DNA of 64,000 bases from JAWWPG01 sp033850885 (GTDB lineage: Bacteria > Actinomycetota > Actinomycetes > Propionibacteriales > Nocardioidaceae): NCBI GenBank assembly GCA_033850885.1, contig JAWWPG010000021.1, forward strand, positions 62,001 through 126,000, given 5' to 3'. The notes beneath the pieces are model-generated. The model was not told where the DNA came from and made no database searches. It worked only from the letters and a program-made list of their open reading frames with translations. Position numbers and translations under genes: made by a program. Within the stretch, counting starts at the first letter, position 1. Each line of letters begins with the position of its first letter. Of the stretch, positions 8,034 to 16,757 are shown in pieces.

Positions 8034-8432
8034 TCACTCGGCCGCCTTCACCGCGAGCACGGGGCACGGTGCGTCCAGCAGGACCCGTTGGGCGTTGCTC
8101 CCCAGGATCAGCTTGCCGACCGGAGAGCGACGGCGGAGGCCGATGATGATGATCTCGGCCGACACCTCGACGGCGACAGCGACAAGGTCCTCCGCGGGGT
8201 CGGCACCGCGCACCAGCTGACGCACCTCGTGCTGAATGCCGTCGGCGGTGAGCTGGGAGCCCACCCGCTCGAGCTCGGTCTCCCCCTCCACGGCGTCGGC
8301 GTACCCGCGGCCTCCGCGGTGGGAGTTCACGACGACCAGCGAGGACCCCCTGAGCTTCGCCTCCTCGGCGGCTAGGCGCAGGGCGGCGTGACCCTCGGGT
8401 TTGGGCACATACCCCACCACGATGACGCCCAT
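8034..8432 (-). CDS. Universal stress protein (UspA fold)
   Basis: A 132-residue single-domain UspA-family protein. It begins with the beta-strand MGVIVVGYVPKPEG and ends with the G-x2-G-x8-G-type nucleotide-binding pattern VGKLILGSNAQRVLLDAPCPVLAVK, seen in ATP-binding members. Such proteins act in the cytoplasm in stress survival, often without enzymatic activity. The ATG at 8432 has the best ribosome site in the region (AAGGAGGAG); the frame is open much further upstream but without protein-like sequence. It stands alone between the Lys/Ala-rich gene and the ligase gene, all on the same strand. Confidence 0.85.
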   Translation of the reverse strand: MGVIVVGYVPKPEGHAALRLAAEEAKLRGSSLVVVNSHRGGRGYADAVEGETELERVGSQLTADGIQHEVRQLVRGADPAEDLVAVAVEVSAEIIIIGLRRRSPVGKLILGSNAQRVLLDAPCPVLAVKAAE

Positions 8433-8529
8433 GCTCCTCCTTACACCCGCGTGAACGTGACCCGAACGGTACCCGCTGTCCAGCATCCGAGCTCCACGGG
8501 ACCAGCACGGCCGCGGGCCCAGCCCCCGG

Positions 8530-10005
8530 TCAGTGCGGCCACTCGTGAACCGGGACGTTCTCATGCATGTGCCGGCAGTAGCGACGCACGACCTCACGCA
8601 GGGCGGACGCCCGGTCCCCGGGCTGGGCGGCCTCGACCTCGCGGAGCACCACACTCTGCCAGGCGGCCCCGTTGCGCAAGCTGAGACAGCGCTGCTCCAC
8701 GATGCGCAGCAGCCTGTCCCGCTCCTCCGGGTTCATCCCCCAGGCATCGAGCCCGTCGCTCGCCCGCTGCAGAAGGCGCCGGATGACCAGCTCCGTCGCA
8801 GCGACGGTGCCGACACCGGGCCAGTACACCTGGGCAGCGATGCCGTCCCGTGCGCCGGCGTGGAAGTTCTCCTCGGCCGCACTGAAGGACATCTGCGACC
8901 ACACCGGCCGCTCGTCCTCGGCGAGCGACCGCACGACGCCGAAGTAGAACGCCGCGTTCGCCATCATGTCCACCACGGTCGGCCCCGCGGGCAGCACGCG
9001 GTTCTCGACCCGAAGGTGCGGCACCCCGCCGACGACGTCGTACACCGGGCGGTTCCACCGGTAGATCGTGCCGTTGTGCAGCCGAAGCTCCGACAGCGCC
9101 GGAGTCTTGCCGGAGTCCAGCGTCGCGACCGGGTCCTGGTCGTCCATGATCGGCAGCAGCGCCGGGAAGTAGCGAACGTTCTCCTCGAAGAGATCGAAGA
9201 TCGACGTGATCCACCGCTCGCCGAACCAGACCCGAGGCCGGACCCCTTGCGCCTTCAGCTCCTCCGCCCGAGTGTCGGTCGCCTGCTCGAACAGCGCGAT
9301 GCGGGTCTCCGCCCACAGCTCCTTCCCGAACAGGAACGGGGAGTTGGCTCCGAGAGCGAGCTGGATCCCGGCGACGGCCTGCGAGGCGTTCCAGTACGAC
9401 GGGAAGTCGTCCGGGCTCACCTGCAGGTGCAGCTGCATCGACGTGCACGCCGCCTCCGGCATGATGGAGTCGGCGGTCAGCTCGAGACGTTCGACGCCGC
9501 GAATGCTGATCGACAGGTCCTCCCCGCGGGCGGCGAAGATCTGGTCGTTGAGCAGCTGGTAGCGGGGGTTGGCCGAGAGAGTCTCGAGACGCATGTGGTC
9601 GGTCAGGAGGGTGGGCAGGATGCCGACCATCACCATGTGCGCCCCGACGTCGCTGGCCTTGTCCTCGGCCGCGTTGAGGCTGTCCCGCACGTTGCGCTCG
9701 AAAGCCTTGATGCCGTCGCCCGAGAGGCTGCGCGGCGCCACGTTGATCTCCAGGTTGAACTGTCCGAGCTCAGTCACGAAGTCGGGATCTGCGATGGCTT
9801 CGAGGGCCTGCGCGTTCTTCATTGCTGGGTTGCACGCGTTGTCGACGAGGTTCAGCTCCACCTCGATGCCGGTCATCGGGTGCTCGAAGTCGAACCGCGA
9901 CTCCCGGAGCATTCTGGCGAACACGTCCAGGCAGGTGCGGACCTTTGCCCGGTAGCGCGTGCGGTCCTCTCGGGTGAACTCCCGCCGCTCGACCTCTTGC
10001 CCCAT
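8530..10005 (-). CDS. GCS2-family carboxylate-amine (glutamate-cysteine-type) ligase
   Basis: A 491-residue member of the GCS2/YbdK family (COG2170). It has the ligase landmarks GIEVELNLVD near residue 45, QFNLEINVAP near 80, and ACTSMQLHLQVSP near 180, acidic strands that hold Mg-ATP in this fold. Family members join the gamma-carboxyl of glutamate to an amine. Gamma-glutamylcysteine formation is the annotated activity, but actinobacteria make mycothiol rather than glutathione, and no ergothioneine genes lie nearby, so the true substrate is open. The ATG at 10005 follows a GAGAAGGGG ribosome site. It is followed by the universal stress gene and preceded by the DUF4192 gene on the same strand, 115 bp away. 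Confidence 0.8.
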   Translation of the reverse strand: MGQEVERREFTREDRTRYRAKVRTCLDVFARMLRESRFDFEHPMTGIEVELNLVDNACNPAMKNAQALEAIADPDFVTELGQFNLEINVAPRSLSGDGIKAFERNVRDSLNAAEDKASDVGAHMVMVGILPTLLTDHMRLETLSANPRYQLLNDQIFAARGEDLSISIRGVERLELTADSIMPEAACTSMQLHLQVSPDDFPSYWNASQAVAGIQLALGANSPFLFGKELWAETRIALFEQATDTRAEELKAQGVRPRVWFGERWITSIFDLFEENVRYFPALLPIMDDQDPVATLDSGKTPALSELRLHNGTIYRWNRPVYDVVGGVPHLRVENRVLPAGPTVVDMMANAAFYFGVVRSLAEDERPVWSQMSFSAAEENFHAGARDGIAAQVYWPGVGTVAATELVIRRLLQRASDGLDAWGMNPEERDRLLRIVEQRCLSLRNGAAWQSVVLREVEAAQPGDRASALREVVRRYCRHMHENVPVHEWPH

Positions 10006-10120
10006 CGATGGCCCCTTCTCCGTAACCGAGTCAGAAGGCAGGCGCTCTGCACTCTCGCTGCTGCCTCCAGACTGCCGCGCATCGCCTCCAGTCGCCACCG
10101 TAACGGAGATTCGTCCCCCG

Positions 10121-11176
10121 TCAGCCGGCGAGCGGTGGCGGGGCGCCTCCCTGCGGGCGAGGACGCATCTGCTCGGCCCACCTTCGCGGGTCGACAACCT
10201 CGGTGAGCAGCCGCATCAGCGAGCCGGCCAGCGGGTGCCTCGGCGCAACCTCGAAGACCCGGTCCAGCGCGTGGGACGCCAGCACACCTCGCCCGTCGAG
10301 CCATGCGGAGAACGCGGTGAGGCATCCGGGCGGCGGAAGCAGCTCATCGGCGACGCGGCACATGACGGCTCGCCACAGCTCGAAATGCCCCGCCGCGGCC
10401 GCCCTCTCGACGAGCGCGAATGCACTCCCCTGGCCGCGGATCGACTGGACGGCCAGCGCCAGCCAGGCGACGTCGGAGGGCGTGAGCTCCTCCGGCTGGA
10501 CCGTCCACCGGGACACCCGGGCGCCGAGCATGGCGGACGCCGCGCCAGGCAGGATCGTCGGATCTGTCCGCTGCAGCCGGCCCACCTCCGAGGCGACGGT
10601 CAGCCGGGTGCGCTCATCGACCGGCGCGAAGCGGGCCCGCAGAGCGTCGCGATCGGGTTCGAACGTCAGGCCCGAGAGCACCGCCTCGGCAGCCACCCGT
10701 GACGTGCCGACGTCGTAGGCCACCCCGTCCGGGCTGCAGCACATCGGGTTGTGGCAGGTGTAGGACCACCATCGGCGGCCGTCGGTTCGGAAGGCGTCCT
10801 CCAGGGCGACATTCGCCTCGGCCAACGCGGCCAGCACGAGATCCGTCCGGGAGTCCGCGAGGGTCGCGTCGGCACTGAACGTGGCGACGATGACGAGACG
10901 CATCCGGTTGGTCCGTACCCCAGCGAGAACCTGCCTGAGCTGGAGCTCCCACGTGCGGCGGTCGTCGACGAGGTCGATCCGCAGCACCGGGCCGAAGCGC
11001 TTGCGGGGACCTTCCAAGGCCACCAGCACCAGGCTCTCGTTGGGCTGGAAACCCAGCAGGTAGGGGATCACCGCGGCGACGTCGGCCGGACCCCTCAGCT
11101 TGCTGATCGTGGTGCTGACGTCGGTGAGGCCGACGCCGGCCTTCTTGAGGGCTCTGCTCTTGCGGGACATGGGCAT
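10121..11176 (-). CDS. DUF4192 domain protein
   Basis: A 351-residue cytoplasmic protein of the actinobacterial family DUF4192, recognised by the N-terminal pattern LRGPADVAAVIPYLLGFQP followed by SLVLVAL, and by a middle SYTCHNPMCCSPDG segment (C-x4-CC) that may bind metal. No function is established; the family is widespread and often near sigma or repair genes. It is divergent from dinB with a 68-bp gap, so a shared control region is possible. The first ATG (11176) or the ATG two codons later could be the start; neither has a clear ribosome site. Confidence 0.8.
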   Translation of the reverse strand: MPMSRKSRALKKAGVGLTDVSTTISKLRGPADVAAVIPYLLGFQPNESLVLVALEGPRKRFGPVLRIDLVDDRRTWELQLRQVLAGVRTNRMRLVIVATFSADATLADSRTDLVLAALAEANVALEDAFRTDGRRWWSYTCHNPMCCSPDGVAYDVGTSRVAAEAVLSGLTFEPDRDALRARFAPVDERTRLTVASEVGRLQRTDPTILPGAASAMLGARVSRWTVQPEELTPSDVAWLALAVQSIRGQGSAFALVERAAAAGHFELWRAVMCRVADELLPPPGCLTAFSAWLDGRGVLASHALDRVFEVAPRHPLAGSLMRLLTEVVDPRRWAEQMRPRPQGGAPPPLAG

Positions 11177-11244
11177 CAGGCTGGACTGGTGCCGGTGTGG
11201 CCCGCGACCCCCGATCCGCGTCCTGTGGACAACTTTCCGCGATC

Positions 11245-12561
11245 ATGGGGGTTGTGCGCGGCACCGCATCGATCATGCATCTCGACCTCGACGCCTTCTT
11301 CGCCTCGGTCGAGCAGCGTGACAAGCCGTCCCTGCGCGGCAGACCCGTCATCGTGGGGGGCGTCGGTTCCCGCGGGGTGGTCGCCACGGCGTCGTACGAG
11401 GCTCGGAAGTTCGGTGTCAGGTCGGCGATGTCGACGGCGGAGGCGCGCGCCCGCTGCCCGCACGGCGCCTTCCTTGGTGGCCGTTTCGACGCATACCACG
11501 CGGCAAGCAAGGTGGTCATGGGACTGCTCCGGGAGCTGTCGCCCCTGGTGGAGCCGTTGTCGCTGGACGAGGCGTACGTCGACCTGGCGGCCGCCCCAAT
11601 GGCCCCGGACCTCAGCCACAGCGGCCTGGTGGATATTGCCCGACGACTCAAGGCGGCTGTGCACCAGGAGACGGGAGGACTGACGGCGTCCGTCGGGTTC
11701 GGCACGTCCAAGCTGGTCGCGAAGATCGCAAGCGAGCTCGAGAAGCCCGACGGGACGGTGGTCATCCCGCCGGGTTCGGAGCGGGACCTGTTGAGGTCGA
11801 TGCAGGTGACGGTGATACCCGGGATCGGCCCGGCCACCGCCGCCCGGCTCCGCCAGGTGGGTGTCAGCACCGTCGAGGAGCTGGAACGGGTCAGCGAACC
11901 CGAGCTCGTCCGGGTTCTCGGACACGCGAACGGGATGAGCCTGCATGCCCTGGCTCGCGGCGTCGACGACCGGCAGGTCGTCGCCGAGCGCGAGGCGAAG
12001 TCCGTGTCGGTAGAGGACACCTTCGATCACGACATCGTCGAGCCCGCGCTGCTTGCCGCCATCGTCGACCGGCATGCCCGCCAGGTGGCGGAGCGCCTCG
12101 CGGCGTCCCGGCTGAGTGGCCGCACGATCACGCTGAAGGTGCGCCACCATGACTTCTCGACCCAGACCAGGTCCTCGACGCTCGCCGGGCCGACCGACCG
12201 GCCCGCCGTGGTGAGCCGGGTGGCCCGGGACCTGCTGGCCGAGCTGGACACAGCGGGGGGCGTTCGGCTGCTGGGCGTGGGGGTCTCTTCGCTGACGGAC
12301 TGGGTCCAGGACGATCTGTTCACGGAGGAGGAGGACGCCGCGGACCAGCCGCTCCTGATGCCGATCCTCACCCAGACCGAGGGGGCCCGCCGCGGGCCGG
12401 GCTGGCGGCCGGGGATGGACGTGGTGCACGACGACCACGGCCCGGGGTGGGTGTGGGGGTCGGGGCTGGGCAGGGTCACCGTGCGCTTCGAGACCGCCGA
12501 CAGCGAGGTAGGCCCGGTGCGGACCTTCGCCGCCGACGACGGTCTCCTACACCCGCGATAG
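11245..12561 (+). CDS. dinB: DNA polymerase IV (Y-family)
   Basis: A 438-residue translesion polymerase. The palm has HLDLDAFFASVEQ (first catalytic Asp) near residue 12 and SLDEAYVDL (second Asp-Glu pair) near 108. The steric-gate and finger segment, VVATASYEARKFGVRSAMS, is typical. The thumb helix-hairpin-helix VIPGIGPATAARLRQVG and the little finger follow. The C-terminal WVQDDLF fits the QxxLF beta-clamp-binding motif, so it should be recruited to stalled forks. I chose the ATG at 11245 from alignment of the first strand; GTG 11254 and ATG 11275 are alternatives, and none has a good ribosome site. I see no clear LexA box upstream. The last 15 bp overlap the convergent transporter gene. 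Confidence 0.93.
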   Translation: MGVVRGTASIMHLDLDAFFASVEQRDKPSLRGRPVIVGGVGSRGVVATASYEARKFGVRSAMSTAEARARCPHGAFLGGRFDAYHAASKVVMGLLRELSPLVEPLSLDEAYVDLAAAPMAPDLSHSGLVDIARRLKAAVHQETGGLTASVGFGTSKLVAKIASELEKPDGTVVIPPGSERDLLRSMQVTVIPGIGPATAARLRQVGVSTVEELERVSEPELVRVLGHANGMSLHALARGVDDRQVVAEREAKSVSVEDTFDHDIVEPALLAAIVDRHARQVAERLAASRLSGRTITLKVRHHDFSTQTRSSTLAGPTDRPAVVSRVARDLLAELDTAGGVRLLGVGVSSLTDWVQDDLFTEEEDAADQPLLMPILTQTEGARRGPGWRPGMDVVHDDHGPGWVWGSGLGRVTVRFETADSEVGPVRTFAADDGLLHPR

Positions 12562-13782
12562 CGCGACGCTCCCCTGGTGGGGACGCACCGCCGCCGGCGG
12601 CAGCCGACCGGCGAGCCACACCGAACCGCCGACCGCGCCCGCAGATGCCGCGCAGACGACGAGCCAAGGCAGCCAGATGGCATACGTGAAGAGCGCAACG
12701 ATGGCGGGCGTCAGCACCCCGGCCACGGTGAACGCGTACTGGAACGTAGCGAGGTAGCGCCCCCGGACCGCACGTGGCGCCGCGGCCTCGGCCAGCGCGT
12801 TCGCCACCGGTCCGAGCAGCGATCCCGCCGCCAGCAGCAGCGTCGTCGTCAGCAGGTACGGCGCTCGCAGGCCTGAGGGCAGGGCGGCAGCGCCCAGGCT
12901 GGCGGCGCCCCAGACGACGTACAGGACGGACCGGACGGCCATCGACGTCGTTCTGGCCAGCCGGTTGACGACTCGCATGGCGATGACCGCGGCGCCGGCT
13001 CCGATGGCGGTCAGCAGGGCCAGGATGATCCCCGGCAGCCAGGACTGCCCGTGCAGCTCGTCCAGGACGTACACGGGCATGCCCGCGAGGAAGAAGTCGA
13101 CGGCCAGCGCTGACAGCATCGTGACCAGCGTGAGCGCGAGGAACGGCGGGTCCCGCCACGCACTCGCCGCACCCGCGCCGGGCGCCGCGGGAGCCGGATG
13201 CCGGACGTGGGCGGCCTCGACCCAACGGGCCAGAACCAGCGCACACACCAGGAAGCTCACGGCGTCCACACCGACCGAGACCCGGTAGCCCGTCCGGTTC
13301 GCGGTCGTGACCAGACCCGCCGCGGCCAGCGCGCCGAACCCGAAAGCGGCTCCGCGCACGGCATTCACCAGCGCGTACGAGCGGTCTTTGGACCCGCTCG
13401 GCGAGACGTCCGCGATCAATGCGAACAAGGAGCAGTAGAACGTCTGCGAGCCGGCCGCGAGCAGGAGCGCCCCGGCGAACACACCCGCCGGGCCCCGTGC
13501 CGTGAGATACGCCAAGGCGCCGAGAGCCTGGATCCCCTGCGCCGTCGTCACCACGGCTCGCGGTCCGAGCCGGTCGACGAGCGGACCAGCCACCGGTGGG
13601 ACGAACAGCCCGACCACGAGACCCGCCGAGACCACGGTGCCCGCCGAGCCCAGTGACAGCCCGACGACCCTGGTCGCGTAGACCAGCGACAGTGGGAGGA
13701 AAAGGCCGGAGCCGAAGTTGTCGACAGCCAAGGCGCAGAGCAGCCCGAGCCAGCTTCGACGCTGGTGCGCCTGCGCGTTCAC
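12547..13782 (-). CDS. MFS transporter (12-TM)
   Basis: A 411-residue major facilitator with about 12 hydrophobic helices, starting at LGLLCALAVDNFGSGLFLPL. Loop 2-3 has GPLVDRLGPRAVV, a usable motif A, and the two halves are separated by a loop around residue 200. The substrate is not predictable; it falls with the general sugar/drug exporter group. It starts with GTG 7 bp after the PaiB-like gene, so the two are probably cotranscribed. The C-terminus overlaps the end of dinB by 15 bp on the other strand. Confidence 0.8.
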   Translation of the reverse strand: MNAQAHQRRSWLGLLCALAVDNFGSGLFLPLSLVYATRVVGLSLGSAGTVVSAGLVVGLFVPPVAGPLVDRLGPRAVVTTAQGIQALGALAYLTARGPAGVFAGALLLAAGSQTFYCSLFALIADVSPSGSKDRSYALVNAVRGAAFGFGALAAAGLVTTANRTGYRVSVGVDAVSFLVCALVLARWVEAAHVRHPAPAAPGAGAASAWRDPPFLALTLVTMLSALAVDFFLAGMPVYVLDELHGQSWLPGIILALLTAIGAGAAVIAMRVVNRLARTTSMAVRSVLYVVWGAASLGAAALPSGLRAPYLLTTTLLLAAGSLLGPVANALAEAAAPRAVRGRYLATFQYAFTVAGVLTPAIVALFTYAIWLPWLVVCAASAGAVGGSVWLAGRLPPAAVRPHQGSVALSRV

Positions 13783-13789
13783 CCGCCGA

Positions 13790-14416
13790 TCACACCGAAC
13801 CGTGGTCTCGCGCAGCCCTCATCCGGTCGGCCAGCTCCTGCTGCCCGTTGTCCCCCGAGCTGAGGGCGTCGACCACGCCGTCGACGTCGGCCGGAGGGCG
13901 GTTCTGCGACAGCTTCGCCTTCGACTCGATGCGGTCGATCCTGACCTCGACGCCGACGATGGCCCTGACCTGACCCGCGATGAAGCCATCGGGGGCATCA
14001 TCCGGCGACCACGGTGCGCGCTGCGCCGCCTCATGACGCGCGGTCAGCCGCCGTACCAGGTCCTCCGTCCAGTCGGGGTCGTCGTGGGTGACGAGGCGAC
14101 CGCGGACGTGCACCACCTCGTAGTTCCAGGTCGGGACGACCCGGCCGTGCTCCCGCTTCGACTCGTACCACCCAGGACTGACATAGGCGTCGGCGCCCCG
14201 GACGATCACCAGCGCCGGTGCGCCATCGGCGCGCCATTGGGGGTTGTTGCGGGCGACATGGCCGTGCAGCGCGGTGCCGTCCTCGCTCAGCAGCAGCGGC
14301 AGCGGAGTCGCCTGCAGCCCATCCGGTCCTGCGGTCACCAGGTCGGCGAGTGCTCCTTCGGTGAGCAGGGAGCGAAGCAGACCGTCGTCGGCGGCGAAGT
14401 GTGCGGGGATGTACAC
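13790..14416 (-). CDS. PaiB-like FMN-binding protein
   Basis: A 208-residue protein of the PaiB family: split-barrel flavin-binding fold, annotated as FMN-binding negative transcriptional regulator. The diagnostic stretches are YIPAHFAADDG at the N-terminus, LHGHVARNNPQW near residue 55, YVSPGWYESK near 78, and VPTWNYEVVHVRGR near 90. In Bacillus, PaiB affects sporulation and protease genes, but for most members no DNA binding has been shown and an FMN- or heme-dependent enzyme is equally possible. It lies 35 bp after pxpC and 7 bp before a transporter gene on the same strand, and may be part of the pxp transcript. Confidence 0.85.
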   Translation of the reverse strand: MYIPAHFAADDGLLRSLLTEGALADLVTAGPDGLQATPLPLLLSEDGTALHGHVARNNPQWRADGAPALVIVRGADAYVSPGWYESKREHGRVVPTWNYEVVHVRGRLVTHDDPDWTEDLVRRLTARHEAAQRAPWSPDDAPDGFIAGQVRAIVGVEVRIDRIESKAKLSQNRPPADVDGVVDALSSGDNGQQELADRMRAARDHGSV

Positions 14417-14451
14417 GAGACCAGCCTGCCACCCACCACGGCGTCATCCGC

Positions 14452-15312
14452 TCATGTGGCCGGCATGAAGCGAACCCGGTCGCCCGGGCGCAGCTGGGCG
14501 CACCAGGCGAGGTCGTCATCGAGGATGACGCCGACCACGGGATACCCACCGGTGGTCGGATGGTCGGCCAGGAAGATGAGCGGCTGACCGTCGCCCGGAA
14601 CCTGGATCGCCCCGTCGACAATGCCCTCGCTCGCCAGCTCGCCAGCGGCTCTTCGGGCCAGGGGGTCCCCGCGCAACCTCAGTGCTACCCGGTTCGACGA
14701 GGGTGACACGTCATACCAGCCGCTCAGCAGAGCGGCCAAGGAGGCGTCGGTGAACCAGTCGTCACGCGGCCCCAGCCGAAGCCGCAACACTGCCCTTCCG
14801 GTCAGTGGACGAGCCGGGGCCGCCTGGCCGGAGCCATCGGCGTGGGGTGTGGCGGGACCCACTGGGACGAGGTCACCGACCTTCAGGGCGGCCGGCCCGA
14901 GGCCACTGAGGGAGTCGGTCGACCGACTGCCGAGGGTCGTCGGTACGTCGATGCCGCCCGCCACCGCCAGCCAGCTCCTCAGCCCGCCAGGTCCGGGCCC
15001 GACCTCGACCAGGGAGCCGGCGGCGACCGAGACCGCCGTACCCCAGGGGGCCGGGCGACCTCCCACCACCATCGGCAGCTGCGCCCCGGTGAGGGCGATC
15101 CGCACCGACTCCTGCGCGAGCAGCCGGACGCCTCCGACCAGGACCTCCAGAACGGCGTGGTCCTCCGGGTTGCCGACCAGCCGGTTCGCGAGGGCCAAGG
15201 CCACCTTGTCGAGCGCGCCCGACCGCGGAACCCCGAGGTGCGCGTAGCCCGGGCGGCCGAGGTCCTCGACCAGGACGAGACAGTCCGCCTGCTCGACCCG
15301 CAACGCCCTCAC
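14452..15312 (-). CDS. pxpC: 5-oxoprolinase subunit C
   Basis: A 286-residue protein of the KipA/urea amidolyase C-terminal fold, subunit C of the ATP-dependent 5-oxoprolinase PxpABC, which opens pyroglutamate to glutamate. Recognised by LVEDLGRPGYAHLGVPRSGALDKVAL at the N-terminus, GGIDVPTTLGSRSTDSLSGLG near residue 120 (shown in part), and the C-terminal DHPTTGGYPVVGVI. It starts with GTG inside the end of pxpB (GTGA, 4-bp overlap), so the two are translationally coupled. It is the third gene of pxpA-pxpB-pxpC. Length and gene order are normal for the family. Confidence 0.92.
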   Translation of the reverse strand: MRALRVEQADCLVLVEDLGRPGYAHLGVPRSGALDKVALALANRLVGNPEDHAVLEVLVGGVRLLAQESVRIALTGAQLPMVVGGRPAPWGTAVSVAAGSLVEVGPGPGGLRSWLAVAGGIDVPTTLGSRSTDSLSGLGPAALKVGDLVPVGPATPHADGSGQAAPARPLTGRAVLRLRLGPRDDWFTDASLAALLSGWYDVSPSSNRVALRLRGDPLARRAAGELASEGIVDGAIQVPGDGQPLIFLADHPTTGGYPVVGVILDDDLAWCAQLRPGDRVRFMPAT

Positions 15313-15965
15313 GGTGACGTGGCCCGGAAGCGGAGCCGGTTGCCGGGCGAGAGCAGCGCGGGCTCGGGCCGGTCCGCGTCGAAGAGCCGAGCGCTGGTGG
15401 CACCGACCAGCTGCCAGCCGCCGGGAGTCGCCGTCGGATAGACCCCGCAGTACTCACCGGCCAGCGCGACCGAGCCGCCGGGAACCCGCTCGCGGGGCAC
15501 CTCGCGGCGCGGCACCTCCGGGAACGGCTCGGCCGCCACGCAGTAGGCGAAACCTGGTACGAAGCCGCAGAAGGCGACCAGGAACATCGTGCGCGTGTGG
15601 CGCGTCACGACAGCCTCCCGACTGCAGGCCCAGACCCTGGCGACGACGTCGAGGTCGGCGCCGTCGTACGTCACGTCGATCGTCACCGGCTCTCCCGGTG
15701 GGTCGGACCTTCCGGCCTCGTAGTCGTGCAGTGAGACTCCGGCGAGCAGCGCCTGCCACCTCTCGACGGCCACGGGCCCCGGCAGGCCGTCGACCAGCAC
15801 CGTGCGTGCTGCCGGAACGATCTCGACCGGCGCGGCGAGAGGCGCGCGGCCGGGCTGGCCAGGTCTGCTGGCGAGGTCGACAACGAGGTTCCGGACTGCC
15901 ACCGCGCTCCTGGGGTCGTCGACGAGAAGGAGCAGGGCATGGTCACCGACGCGCTTCGTCCTCAT
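15309..15965 (-). CDS. pxpB: 5-oxoprolinase subunit B
   Basis: A 218-residue KipI-like protein, subunit B of 5-oxoprolinase. It contains the family hallmarks PVTIDVTYDGADLDVVA, then the cyclophilin-like core MFLVAFCGFVPGFAYC, GGSVALAGEYCGVYPTATPGGW and the closing LLSPGNRLRF. It works with PxpA and PxpC in the cytoplasm to hydrolyse 5-oxoproline using ATP. The ATG start (15965) overlaps the pxpA stop as ATGA, and its own stop overlaps the pxpC start as GTGA, so the three subunits are made in tight stoichiometry. A longer open frame exists upstream, but it only mirrors pxpA. Confidence 0.92.
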   Translation of the reverse strand: MRTKRVGDHALLLLVDDPRSAVAVRNLVVDLASRPGQPGRAPLAAPVEIVPAARTVLVDGLPGPVAVERWQALLAGVSLHDYEAGRSDPPGEPVTIDVTYDGADLDVVARVWACSREAVVTRHTRTMFLVAFCGFVPGFAYCVAAEPFPEVPRREVPRERVPGGSVALAGEYCGVYPTATPGGWQLVGATSARLFDADRPEPALLSPGNRLRFRATSP

Positions 15966-16696
15966 GTGAAGGCCCTCAGCGCGACCCCGTGCTCGGTCAG
16001 CACCCTCGCGACCACTTCCGCCAGGCTCACGGCGCCCTCGGTGTCGCCGTGCACACAGATGCTGTCCGCCTCCATGTTGAGCACCGAGCCGTCGAGAGCG
16101 ATGACGGTTCCGGTCTCCAGCAGCTGCCCCACCCTTGCCGCGACGGCGTCCACATCCGTCACCAGCGCGCCCGGGTCCGCTCGCGGCACCAGGGTGCCGT
16201 CGCCGGCGTAGCCTCGGTCGGCGAAGAACTCCCGCACCCCGCGCAGCCCGGCCTCCACAGCCACTTCGAGCAGGACCGAGCGCGGCAGCCCCAGCACCGG
16301 CAGCCCGTCGGCCGCGTCCACCACCGCGCCCGCTTGTACGCGGTCGTGCACCACCCTGTTGTACAGCGCGCCATGAGGCTTCAGGTACCCGACGCTCACC
16401 CCAGCGGCGGTGGCGGCCAACCGGATCATGGCCAGCTGCTCGGCGACGTCGGCGCGCAGGTCGTCGTACCCGATCTCGACCGTCCTCCTGCCGAAGCCCG
16501 CCCGGTCCCGGTACGACACCTGAGCCCCGATCGCGACGCCGCATACGGCACAGCGGCGACAGAGCCGCCGCATCGTCTCCTCGTCACCGGCGTGGAATCC
16601 GCAGGCGATGTTGGCGGAGGAGATGACCTCGAGCAGGTCGTCGTCGTGGGGGAAGCCCTCCCCCACGTCGGCGTTGAGATCAAGGCTCACGGCCAC
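15962..16696 (-). CDS. pxpA: 5-oxoprolinase subunit A (LamB/YcsF family)
   Basis: A 244-residue LamB/YcsF-family protein, subunit A of 5-oxoprolinase. It starts with SLDLNADVGEGFPHDD and continues with ISSANIACGFHAGD, the two stretches that define the family. GAQVSYRDRAGFGRR (near residue 58) and VGYLKPHGALYN (near 103) follow. Pyroglutamate forms spontaneously from glutamine and in peptide turnover, so this complex clears it to glutamate. GTG codons lie at 16696 and two codons later, with GGAGG upstream. It heads the pxp operon and is divergent from an ArsR-family regulator across a 61-bp gap containing a perfect palindrome. Confidence 0.93.
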   Translation of the reverse strand: MAVSLDLNADVGEGFPHDDDLLEVISSANIACGFHAGDEETMRRLCRRCAVCGVAIGAQVSYRDRAGFGRRTVEIGYDDLRADVAEQLAMIRLAATAAGVSVGYLKPHGALYNRVVHDRVQAGAVVDAADGLPVLGLPRSVLLEVAVEAGLRGVREFFADRGYAGDGTLVPRADPGALVTDVDAVAARVGQLLETGTVIALDGSVLNMEADSICVHGDTEGAVSLAEVVARVLTEHGVALRAFT

Positions 16697-16711
16697 GCTT
16701 CATCCTACCTC

Positions 16712-16725
16712 CAAACAAGTGTTTG
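16712..16725. promoter_or_regulatory. Perfect inverted repeat between pxpA and the ArsR-like gene
   Basis: CAAACA-AG-TGTTTG, two 6-bp arms with a 2-bp spacer, lies in the 61-bp gap between divergent start codons. On the + strand it overlaps a TTGACA (16723-16728) that would be the -35 of the regulator gene. A weak -10 (TTGACT, 16746-16751) follows after 17 bp, and the GTG start 6 nt later would make a leaderless transcript. On the other strand the repeat sits just before the pxpA ribosome site. This placement fits an operator through which the regulator controls itself and possibly pxpABC. It is inferred from position and symmetry only. Confidence 0.6.
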
Positions 16726-16757
16726 ACAGTTGTGCCCAGGGATGCTTGACTCGGGCG

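Noticed and set aside
7598..8146. A 182-codon + strand frame opposite the Lys/Ala-rich and stress-protein genes
   Set aside because: Its Gly/Leu/Ala repeats are the complement of the AAKKAAR repeats. The minus-strand reading gives a recognisable basic protein, and the plus reading matches nothing.
12027..12698. Minus-strand frames opposite dinB
   Set aside because: They are out-of-frame complements of the polymerase gene, Ser/Arg-rich, without motifs; dinB has all catalytic residues.
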